Part shown: positions 1 through 4,685 of the stretch, piece by piece
Position numbering within the stretch: position 1 is the first letter of the stretch
Layout: the number at the start of each line of letters is the position of its first letter
From: DATCZB01 sp035513215
GTDB taxonomy: Bacteria > Pseudomonadota > Gammaproteobacteria > Steroidobacterales > Rariloculaceae
Length of the DNA stretch: 8,875 bases
NCBI GenBank assembly: GCA_035513215.1
Contig: DATKCK010000024.1
Location: forward strand, 1-8,875
Direction of reading: 5' to 3'
Translations under genes and position numbers: made by a program
Notes under the pieces: generated by a model
Seen by the model: the letters and a program-made list of their open reading frames with translations, nothing else
The model's database searches: none
Told to the model about the DNA's origin: nothing

Positions 1-242
1 TCGAGGTCTGGTCGGCCGCGCTGACGCTGGCCGAGTCCGGCAATCTGCTGATGATGCCGCCGCGGGCACCGGACCAGGGCGAATGGATCCGGATCTCGAC
101 CGATCTCGTCGACGTCGGCCAGCGCGCGGCGCAGATCGCCCTGGACAGGGATTTCGAAGGCATGCTCGCAGTCGGCGAGGAGATCTACAACGTCTGCGTC
201 GAATGCCACCGGATCTACGTGCCCACACTGCCGGACCTCTAG
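1..242 (+). CDS. C-terminal part of a c-type cytochrome, cytochrome c'-like (5' end outside window)
   Basis: Only the last 79 codons are present, read from base 3 to the TAG at 240-242; the start lies left of the window. The visible protein ends with a single haem-attachment motif CVECH (visible residues 65-69, bases 195-209) followed by only ten residues. Its preceding part looks helical (WSAALTLAESGNLL, then DLVDVGQRAAQIALDRD). A CxxCH close to the C-terminus after amphipathic helices is the layout of the four-helix cytochrome c' type, where the His is the proximal haem ligand. Such proteins are exported to the periplasm and bind haem covalently. The signal peptide that would confirm export is not visible. 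It converges on cysB with 31 bp between the stop codons, so the two genes are probably not functionally linked. The haem motif is certain; the cytochrome c' assignment is inference from the fold layout. Confidence 0.72.
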   Translation, partial: EVWSAALTLAESGNLLMMPPRAPDQGEWIRISTDLVDVGQRAAQIALDRDFEGMLAVGEEIYNVCVECHRIYVPTLPDL

Positions 243-258
243 CCCGCTTGGCAAGGAC

Positions 259-270
259 GTCCGAAAGGAC
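259..270. other. Short hairpin with GAAA loop between convergent genes
   Basis: GTCC-GAAA-GGAC forms a 4-bp stem with a GNRA-type tetraloop in the 31-bp gap between the converging cytochrome and cysB stop codons. There is no T-run on either side, so it is at best a weak processing or termination structure. It may be chance in GC-rich DNA. Confidence 0.2.
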
Positions 271-273
271 CGA

Positions 274-1296
274 TCAGACGGTAGCGGCGGCCGCGGCGCC
301 GGCTTCCTTCTCGCAGCCGCCGCGCACGGGCAGCGCGATATCGCCGAGGAGCTGATTGACCTCTTCCTGCGACTGGAGGTTCGCTGCGTCGCGAATCTCG
401 CGCGCGGGATAGTGCGGCGCGAGCAGATGGATGAAGTCGACCATGTAGCCGCGCAGCACCATGTCGCGCGGAAAGCCGATCCAGGTCGTAACCTGCGGAA
501 ATAGCGCCTTGGCGTCGATGGCCTTCAAGTCTGCCTGATCCTGGCACTCGAAGGCCATCGAGGCAATGACGCCGACACCGAGCCCCATACGCACGTATGT
601 CTTGATGATGTCGGCATCGCGGGCCGTGAAGACGACGCGGGGCTCGAGCCCTTCCTCGTGAAACGCCCGCTTGAACGATGACTCCCCGGTCAGGCTGAAC
701 ACATAGGTTACGAGCGGGTGCTCGGCCAGGGTCTTGAGATCGAGCGGCTTGTTCTGACGTGCGAGCGGATGAACCTTCGGCACAAGCGCGATCCGGTGCC
801 AGCGGTAGATCGGCAGCAGCGTCAGGTGCGGAAACAGGTGCTGCGACCCCGTGGCAATCGCGAAGTCGACCTTGTTCGTGTTGATGAGCTCGGCGATCTG
901 CTCCGACGTGCCCTGATGCAGGTCGAGATCGACGCGCGGATAGACCTCGCGGAAAGCGCGGATGACCTCGGGCAGCACGTAGCGCGCCTGCGTGTGGGTC
1001 GTCGCGATCGATAGCGTGCCTTCCTGCTCGGCCGTCAGGTCGCTCGCGAGGCTGCGGATATTGTCGACCTCGCGCAGGATCTTGCGGGCCCGCGCAATGA
1101 CGTCGCGCCCGGCCGGCGTGATCGCCGCCAGGCTCTTGCCCTTGCGCGTGAAAAGCTGCACGCCGAGCTCGGCCTCGAGCTGCTTGAGCTGCTTGCTGAT
1201 ACCGGGCTGGCTCGTATACAGGCGATCGGCCGCGGACGTGATGTTGAGGCCCGCATCGACGATTCCGACGAGATATTTGAGTTGCTTGAGCGTCAC
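274..1296 (-). CDS. cysB: LysR-family transcriptional regulator CysB
   Basis: CysB is the LysR-type activator of sulfate-assimilation and cysteine genes; its inducer in enterics is N-acetylserine. Residues 1-60 form the winged helix-turn-helix (TSAADRLYTSQPGISKQLKQ region). The inducer domain starts near residue 95. The signature TTHTQARYVLP begins at residue 99, so Thr100, Thr102 and Gln103, the anion-contacting residues of enteric CysB, fall at the same numbers. Thr149 and the LTGES loop (Thr203) are also kept, as is the block DADIIKTYVRMGLGVGVIASM. The start is GTG (bases 1296-1294): it aligns with the usual CysB N-terminus, and an ATG eight bases upstream is out of frame and stops after three codons. 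The protein has 340 residues against about 324 in E. coli; the excess is mostly an Ala-rich tail. It is transcribed divergently from cysG. A promoter and dyad upstream suggest autoregulation. Family and name are secure; ligand specificity is inferred. Confidence 0.95.
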   Translation of the reverse strand: MTLKQLKYLVGIVDAGLNITSAADRLYTSQPGISKQLKQLEAELGVQLFTRKGKSLAAITPAGRDVIARARKILREVDNIRSLASDLTAEQEGTLSIATTHTQARYVLPEVIRAFREVYPRVDLDLHQGTSEQIAELINTNKVDFAIATGSQHLFPHLTLLPIYRWHRIALVPKVHPLARQNKPLDLKTLAEHPLVTYVFSLTGESSFKRAFHEEGLEPRVVFTARDADIIKTYVRMGLGVGVIASMAFECQDQADLKAIDAKALFPQVTTWIGFPRDMVLRGYMVDFIHLLAPHYPAREIRDAANLQSQEEVNQLLGDIALPVRGGCEKEAGAAAAATV

Positions 1297-1332
1297 GTTC
1301 TCATAACCGGTCGGTCGCCGAAAATGCGCCCG

Positions 1333-1363
1333 AATATAACCATTGGTTACTTCGGAGTGTCAA
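1333..1363 (-). promoter_or_regulatory. Predicted cysB promoter (-35 TTGACA, -10 TATATT)
   Basis: On the minus strand a perfect -35 hexamer TTGACA (1363-1358) is followed after 19 bp by TATATT (1338-1333, five of six matches to TATAAT); with TTATAT as -10 the spacing is 18 bp. Transcription would start near 1326, leaving a leader of about 30 nt before the cysB GTG. The assignment rests on sequence match and position only. Confidence 0.6.
1337..1349. promoter_or_regulatory. Candidate CysB/LysR-type box: perfect inverted repeat TAACCA-T-TGGTTA
   Basis: TAACCATTGGTTA is a 6-bp perfect inverted repeat around one central base and fits the LysR-family T-N11-A rule exactly. It overlaps the upstream edge of the predicted cysB -10 and fills part of the spacer. 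A regulator bound here would block RNA polymerase at cysB, as expected for negative autoregulation, which is established for enteric CysB. It could also influence the divergent cysG promoter, whose start codon is about 140 bp away. That CysB is the protein that binds is inference. Confidence 0.5.
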
Positions 1364-1489
1364 TTTGTTCCCGGCAATTCGTCCGCCGTTCGCCCGATAT
1401 TTCTCCAGAGCATAAACGAAGAAGCAGTTAATATTGGGGCCGTATCCTGGCCGGAGTATGGTGCCGCTCCTCCGATTGGCGGCAATGGA

Positions 1490-2935
1490 ATGCAGACGCT
1501 ACCGATATTCGCCAAGCTCCGGGGCCGCCGCTGCCTCGTCGTCGGTGGCGGCGCCGTGGCCGCGCGCCGCGTCGAGCAGCTGCTCGCCGCCGGCGCCCGG
1601 GTTGCCGTCGTCGCGCCCGAGCTCGACGAGCGCATCGCGAACTGGGCCGCCGAAGGCCGGATCGAGGCGATCGAGGGCCGCTTCGAGGCAGCGCTGATCG
1701 AGGACTGCTGGCTCGTCGTCGCCGCCACCGGCGACCCTGACGTCAATCGCCAGGTCGCGGCCGCGGCCGAAGCGGCGCGCAGGCTCTGCAACGTCGTCGA
1801 CGAGCCCGAGCTTTGCTCGTTCATCATGCCGGCCATCGTCGATCGGGACCCGGTCACGATCGCGATCTCGAGCGCCGGCTCGTCCCCCGTGCTCTCGCGG
1901 TGGATCAAAGGCCTGATCGAGGAGACCCTGCCGAATCGGATCGGCGCCCTGGCGGCGCTCGCCGGCCGCTTTCGCGAACGCGTGCGCACGGCCTTGCCCG
2001 ACATCGACGACCGGCGACGATTCTGGCAATCGATCTTCTCGAGCGATGTCGCGACCTTGAGCTTCGCCGGCCGCGAGGACGCGAGCGAAGCCGCTCTCGA
2101 CGAGGCGCTCGAGCGCTGGCAGGCTTCCGGTTCAGCCGACGCCTCCGTCGGCGAGGCCTGGATCGTCGGCGCCGGGCCAGGCGATCCCGAGCTCATCACG
2201 CTGCGCGGCAAAAAGTTGCTCGCGCGTGCCGATACCGTGCTCTACGACCGGCTCGTCAACCCGGAGATTCTCGGCTACGCACGCCGCGACGCCGATCTCG
2301 TCTGCGTCGGCAAGGCTGCGGGCCGCCCGTCGATCCGGCAGGAGCAGCTCAATCGCCTGCTCGTCAACCTCGTTCGTTCCGGCAAGCACGTCTGCCGCCT
2401 CAAGGGCGGCGATCCGATGATCTTCGGCCGCGTCAGCGAGGAGCTCGCGGCGCTGACCGAAGCGGGCCTGCCGTTCCAGATCGTCCCGGGCGTCTCGGCC
2501 GTCGAAGGCTGCGCCGCCTACGCCGGCATCCCGTTGACAACGCGCGACGAAGCGCGGGCCATCCTGATCGCCACGGGGCATACGACCGACCACAGCGCCG
2601 CCGACCTTGCGGCCTATCGGCCCGACCAGACGCTCGCGCTCTACATGGCGATCGCGAATTTCGGCCCGATCTCGGCGCGGCTGATCGAGCTCGGCCACCC
2701 GGGCGATCTGCCGCTCGCCGTCATCGAGAACGGGACGACGCGGCACCAGCGCGTGATTCGCGCGACGCTCGCCGAGCTGCCAGAGCTTGCAGCCGAGCAC
2801 GAGGTGCAGTCGCCGGCACTGTTGCTGATCGGCGAGACCGTCCGTTATGCCGAGCGTTACGCGTGGTTTAATCCACGAGTCGTCGCGTCGGGCCCGGCCG
2901 GCAGCCTGGCCAAAGTGATTCAGACAACGACTTGA
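1490..2935 (+). CDS. cysG: Siroheme synthase CysG (uroporphyrinogen-III C-methyltransferase / precorrin-2 dehydrogenase / sirohydrochlorin ferrochelatase)
   Basis: Trifunctional enzyme making siroheme, the cofactor of sulfite and nitrite reductases, from uroporphyrinogen III. Residues 1-115 form the NAD-binding dehydrogenase/chelatase domain: MQTLPIFAKLRGRRCLVVGG with GGGAVAARR, and Asp104 in NVVDEPE, the residue shared by both reactions in the Salmonella enzyme. Residues 115-215 form the dimerisation domain, with Ser128 in the ISSAGSSPVLSRW loop (the phosphoserine position). The SAM-dependent methyltransferase follows: VGAGPGDPELITLRG (226-240), YDRLV with Asp253, VGKAAG with Lys275, RLKGGDPMIFGR (303-314), VPGVSAVEGCAAYAGIPLT (332-350), and Met386. 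The open frame reaches back to 1343, but similarity begins at the ATG at 1490, giving 481 residues (E. coli 457); the ribosome site there is weak. The usual GRGGEE reads GRVSEE here. cysK follows after 31 bp. Assignment is firm. Confidence 0.95.
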   Translation: MQTLPIFAKLRGRRCLVVGGGAVAARRVEQLLAAGARVAVVAPELDERIANWAAEGRIEAIEGRFEAALIEDCWLVVAATGDPDVNRQVAAAAEAARRLCNVVDEPELCSFIMPAIVDRDPVTIAISSAGSSPVLSRWIKGLIEETLPNRIGALAALAGRFRERVRTALPDIDDRRRFWQSIFSSDVATLSFAGREDASEAALDEALERWQASGSADASVGEAWIVGAGPGDPELITLRGKKLLARADTVLYDRLVNPEILGYARRDADLVCVGKAAGRPSIRQEQLNRLLVNLVRSGKHVCRLKGGDPMIFGRVSEELAALTEAGLPFQIVPGVSAVEGCAAYAGIPLTTRDEARAILIATGHTTDHSAADLAAYRPDQTLALYMAIANFGPISARLIELGHPGDLPLAVIENGTTRHQRVIRATLAELPELAAEHEVQSPALLLIGETVRYAERYAWFNPRVVASGPAGSLAKVIQTTT

Positions 2936-2953
2936 GACCCGAAGAACAACCTC

Positions 2954-2959
2954 GAGGGG
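2954..2959 (+). promoter_or_regulatory. Ribosome binding site of cysK
   Basis: GAGGGG lies 7 nt before the cysK ATG, inside the 31-bp gap after cysG. It is the clearest Shine-Dalgarno sequence of the left cluster and fixes the cysK start. No terminator-like structure is present in this gap, which supports co-transcription with cysG. Confidence 0.7.
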
Positions 2960-2966
2960 TATCCCG

Positions 2967-3923
2967 ATGATCTACGACAGCATTCTCGACACGATCGGCA
3001 GGACGCCCGTCGTGCGTCTGAACCGTATCGCGCCCGAGCACGTCACGATCTACGTCAAGATCGAGGCGTTCAATCCGCTCGGGTCGGTCAAGGACCGGCT
3101 CGCGCTCGCGATCATCAACGATGCCGAGAAGCGCAGCGCGATCGAGCCGGGGCAGACCGTCGTCGAGGCGACGTCCGGCAATACCGGCATTGCGCTCGCG
3201 ATGGTCTGCGCGGCCAAGGGCCATCCCTTCGTCGCGACGATGGTCGAGAGTTTCTCGGTCGAGCGCCGCAAGATCATGCGCGCGCTCGGGGCAAAGGTAA
3301 TTCTGACGCCGGCGGCCGAGCGCGGCACGGGCATGGTCCGCCTCGCCGAGAAGCTCGCCGAGAAGCACGGCTGGTTTCTCGCGCGCCAGTTCCAGAACCC
3401 GGCCAACCCCGCGTTTCATGCGCAGACGACGGGGCCCGAGATCCTGAGCGACTTCGCGAGCCGGCGCCTCGACTTCTGGGTCACGGGTTGGGGCACGGGC
3501 GGCACGCTGACGGGCGCCGGCAAGGTCATCAAGCTGGCCCGGCCCGAGGTCGAGATCGTCGCGACGGAGCCCGCCGGCGCCTCGCTGCTCGGCGGCAAGG
3601 AATGGGCGCCGCACAAGATTCAGGGCTGGACGCCCGATTTCGTGCCCGACGTGCTCGATCCGACGGTCTTCGATCAGCTCGTGCCCGTCACGGACGAGGA
3701 AGGCAAAGCCACGGCGCGCCGGCTCGCGGCCGAGGAGGGCATTTTCGTCGGTATCTCGTCGGGCGCGACGCTCGCGGCCGGGCTCAAGGTCGCCGAGAAG
3801 GCGAAGCCGGGATCGGTGCTGCTCGTCATGCTGCCCGACACGGGCGAGCGTTATCTCGGCACCTATCTCTTCGACGACATCGGCGAAGCTTCCGACGACG
3901 AGTGGCTTGCGAGCCTCGGCTAG
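2967..3923 (+). CDS. cysK: Cysteine synthase A (O-acetylserine sulfhydrylase, PLP enzyme)
   Basis: Cytoplasmic PLP enzyme of fold type II that joins O-acetylserine and sulfide to make cysteine. Visible motifs: NPLGSVKDR with the PLP lysine at Lys42; the substrate loop TSGNTG (69-74); the phosphate-binding loop GTGGT (176-180); GISSGA with the PLP-ring serine (263-267); and the C-terminal PDTGERYLGT (290-299). GTGGTLTG, HKIQGW and GERYLGT favour the CysK type over CysM, which has GTTGTITG and GDRYLST. At 318 residues it is close to E. coli CysK (323). One oddity: the stretch usually MPxxMSxERR reads MVESFSVERR (92-101), so the Pro and second Met are replaced; the catalytic residues are intact. 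Whether it forms a complex with serine acetyltransferase cannot be told. It lies downstream of cysG, probably in the same CysB-controlled transcript. Cystathionine beta-synthase-like activity is a less likely alternative. Confidence 0.9.
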   Translation: MIYDSILDTIGRTPVVRLNRIAPEHVTIYVKIEAFNPLGSVKDRLALAIINDAEKRSAIEPGQTVVEATSGNTGIALAMVCAAKGHPFVATMVESFSVERRKIMRALGAKVILTPAAERGTGMVRLAEKLAEKHGWFLARQFQNPANPAFHAQTTGPEILSDFASRRLDFWVTGWGTGGTLTGAGKVIKLARPEVEIVATEPAGASLLGGKEWAPHKIQGWTPDFVPDVLDPTVFDQLVPVTDEEGKATARRLAAEEGIFVGISSGATLAAGLKVAEKAKPGSVLLVMLPDTGERYLGTYLFDDIGEASDDEWLASLG

Positions 3924-3963
3924 CAATCGGGATCAAGAAGCGACCCGCTGAATCTGCTGCGGC

Positions 3964-4054
3964 TGGCGGAGAGGGAGGGATTCGAACCCTCGAAGGGCTT
4001 TTAACCCTTACTCCCTTAGCAGGGGAGCGCTTTCGTCCACTCAGCCACCTCTCC
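3964..4054 (-). tRNA. tRNA-Ser (anticodon GCU), CCA encoded
   Basis: The minus strand folds into a complete class II tRNA. The acceptor stem is GGAGAGG (4054-4048) with CCTCTCC (3974-3968). The D-arm starts GCTGAGTGG. The anticodon stem CTCCC/GGGAG encloses the loop CTGCTAA with anticodon GCT (4020-4018), which reads AGC and AGU serine codons. A long variable arm pairs AAGGG with CCCTT, typical of serine tRNAs, and the T-arm is GAGGG-TTCGAAT-CCCTC. The discriminator base is G (3967), as in serine tRNAs, followed by an encoded CCA (3966-3964). Its place downstream of csrA matches the E. coli csrA-serV order. The neighbouring arginine tRNA genes of E. coli are absent; the next gene, cysK, is convergent. 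Confidence 0.97.
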
Positions 4055-4088
4055 GCGGGTCGAGTCGTCGGACGATTCGGAAGGGGCG

Positions 4089-4118
4089 ATTCTAGCGGCT
4101 GGGCAGGTGGGACGCGAA
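4089..4118 (-). promoter_or_regulatory. Possible tRNA-Ser promoter
   Basis: On the minus strand TAGAAT (4094-4089) resembles a -10 box, with a poor -35 (TTCGCG, 4118-4113) 18 bp upstream. The bases right after the -10, CGCCCC, form a GC-rich discriminator, a feature of stringently controlled stable-RNA promoters. A start near 4082 would give a 5' leader of about 28 nt to be trimmed by RNase P. The -35 match is weak. The alternative is that the tRNA is read from csrA transcripts. Confidence 0.4.
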
Positions 4119-4129
4119 TGCGCCGACTT

Positions 4130-4249
4130 GGGGTCAGTGAAAATGGGGTCAGACCCCTTTCAGGTTTCTCTCGCGCCTCGGTATCGGACGCCTTTGAGGC
4201 TTCGAGAAACCTGAAAGGGGTCTGACCCCATTTTCACGCCATTTTCACG
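4130..4249. repeat. REPIN-like element: perfect 34-bp inverted repeat with GGGGTCAGACCCC cores
   Basis: Left arm 4137-4170 and right arm 4204-4237 are perfect reverse complements over 34 bp, separated by 33 bp. Each arm contains a self-palindromic core (GGGGTC-A-GACCCC left, GGGGTC-T-GACCCC right). The spacer holds an inner stem GCCTC (4175-4179) with GAGGC (4196-4200). At the left edge GGGGTCAG occurs twice (4130-4137, 4145-4152). At the right edge CCATTTTCACG is a tandem duplication (4228-4238, 4239-4249). Paired inverted palindromes between genes are the layout of REPINs/BIMEs mobilised by REP-associated (RAYT) transposases; an MITE is the alternative. No transposase is in the window. Read from csrA, GGGGTCAGACCCC followed by TTT could also stop transcription or protect the mRNA 3' end. 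The structure is certain; the origin is inference. Confidence 0.75.
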
Positions 4250-4250
4250 A

Positions 4251-4466
4251 TCAGCGGTGGGATCCGGCGGCAACTTGCGCGACAGCGATTTCGTCGTCGG
4301 CGCGTTCGCGCTTGATTCGCTCGAAGATCTCTTCTCTATGGACCGCGACCTCGCGCGGCGCGTTGACGCCGAGTCGCACCTGATTGCCTTTGACACCGAG
4401 CACCGTGACAGTGACGTCATCGCCAATGACCACCGTCTCCCCAACCCTCCGGGTCAAGATCAGCAT
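4251..4466 (-). CDS. csrA: Carbon storage regulator CsrA (translational regulator)
   Basis: CsrA is a small dimeric RNA-binding protein that recognises GGA motifs in mRNA leaders and controls translation and stability of carbon-storage, motility and biofilm messages. The 71-residue product starts MLILTRRVGETVVIGDDVTV and continues VLGVKGNQVRLGVNAPREVAVHREEI. Both RNA-binding surfaces are intact: strand 1 (Leu4, Thr5, Arg6, Arg7) and the VAVHREE segment with Arg44. After residue 50 it is longer than E. coli CsrA (61) and ends in a divergent, Ala-rich tail. The open frame extends upstream to 4676, but the family's invariant N-terminus and an AAGGAG seven bases before the ATG at 4466 fix the start. 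It lies between alaS and tRNA-Ser as in E. coli; the lysC that separates alaS and csrA in pseudomonads is absent. The stop codon lies one base from a large inverted repeat. Confidence 0.96.
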   Translation of the reverse strand: MLILTRRVGETVVIGDDVTVTVLGVKGNQVRLGVNAPREVAVHREEIFERIKRERADDEIAVAQVAAGSHR

Positions 4467-4473
4467 AGCCAAA

Positions 4474-4479
4474 CTCCTT
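4474..4479 (-). promoter_or_regulatory. csrA Shine-Dalgarno (AAGGAG), also a potential CsrA site
   Basis: AAGGAG sits 7 nt before the csrA ATG and decides the start codon within a longer open frame. It contains the ANGGA core recognised by CsrA, so CsrA bound here would block its own initiation, as known in E. coli. Confidence 0.7.
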
Positions 4480-4594
4480 CTCGGACTTCGGAATTCCGTT
4501 GGCTTAAGGCCGGCCTCCGTTCGTTGTTGTTGGCTCGGTCGGCCTTCCCTATGAGGGTTCCCCCCTCCGTCACGGTATGGTAATGCATTTCCGT
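4475..4594 (-). promoter_or_regulatory. csrA leader with clustered ANGGA motifs (candidate CsrA autoregulatory sites)
   Basis: Reading the minus strand towards csrA, ACGGA occurs four times (plus-strand complements at 4590-4594, 4566-4570, 4516-4520, 4495-4499), AGGGA once (4546-4550), and AAGGA in the Shine-Dalgarno; a further GGA lies at 4559-4561. Six ANGGA motifs in about 120 nt is far above roughly one per 256 positions expected at even base composition. One copy is in the palindrome CGGAATTCCG (4489-4498), and another is next to a short CCCT/AGGG stem (4547-4557). CsrA dimers bridge pairs of such sites. E. coli csrA has a comparable multi-site leader. Binding itself is inferred, and the transcript start is not known. 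Confidence 0.5.
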
Positions 4595-4598
4595 ACCG
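4573..4598. promoter_or_regulatory. 26-bp near-perfect palindrome upstream of csrA
   Basis: The 26 bp are symmetric about 4585/4586 with 11 of 13 positions pairing (mismatches 4578/4593 and 4581/4590). The centre is ATGCAT and the outer arms are CGGTA/TACCG. It has no loop, so it is more likely a dimeric protein operator than an RNA hairpin. It lies 107-132 bp before the csrA start. The regulator is unknown. Confidence 0.4.
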
Positions 4599-4628
4599 AT
4601 TGGCTTTGCCGATCGTGATCCGGGCAAT

Positions 4629-4647
4629 AATTAGACGGAGTCTAATT
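4629..4647. promoter_or_regulatory. Dyad AATTAGAC-GGA-GTCTAATT in the alaS-csrA gap
   Basis: This is a perfect 8-bp inverted repeat with a 3-bp spacer, sitting in a small AT-rich island in otherwise GC-rich DNA, 38 bp beyond the alaS stop codon. It contains -10-like strings on the minus strand (TCTAAT, TAATTA) but has no convincing -35 at the right spacing. It may be an operator over a csrA promoter or a weak hairpin in the alaS 3' end. Confidence 0.4.
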
Positions 4648-4650
4648 GCG

Positions 4651-4682
4651 CTCGCGGCGACGCGCTGTCGCGGCAACGCGAG
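4651..4682 (-). terminator. GC-rich stem-loop just after alaS
   Basis: In the RNA made from the minus strand, CTCGCG pairs with CGCGAG and an inner GCGAC pairs with GTCGC around loop AGCGC, with a 5-nt bulge (TTGCC) on one side. It begins 3 nt after the alaS stop. It is not followed by a T-run, so it is not a classical intrinsic terminator; pausing, partial termination or 3'-end protection are possible. Confidence 0.3.
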
Positions 4683-4685
4683 AGG

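Noticed and set aside
1293..1304. Three-codon frame ATG AGA ACG TGA overlapping the cysB GTG start
   Set aside because: It could couple translation to cysB, but it has no ribosome site and so short a frame is easily produced by chance.
1389..1434. Possible cysG promoter (TTCGCC with CATAAA, or TAATAT at 1429-1434)
   Set aside because: The -10-like strings have no matching -35 of reasonable quality. An activator-dependent promoter is likely here, but its position cannot be fixed from the sequence.
1343..1489. Possible 49-residue N-terminal extension of CysG in the same frame
   Set aside because: CysG similarity begins at the ATG at 1490. The upstream part overlaps the cysB promoter and dyad, and looks like non-coding sequence.
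2868..3926. A 352-codon open frame on the minus strand, antisense to cysK
   Set aside because: It is the reverse shadow of cysK, with composition typical of antisense GC-rich DNA and no recognisable motif.
3924..3963. Possible terminator between cysK and the convergent tRNA-Ser
   Set aside because: No stem-loop followed by a T-run is visible in these 40 bases.
3488..4225. Plus-strand open frame running from inside cysK through the tRNA into the inverted repeat
   Set aside because: It is out of frame with cysK and crosses a tRNA gene and a repeat. It has no domain and is a chance frame.
4467..4676. Possible 70-residue N-terminal extension of CsrA
   Set aside because: The MLILTRR start is invariant in the family and has a good AAGGAG before it; the upstream sequence holds dyads and leader motifs instead.
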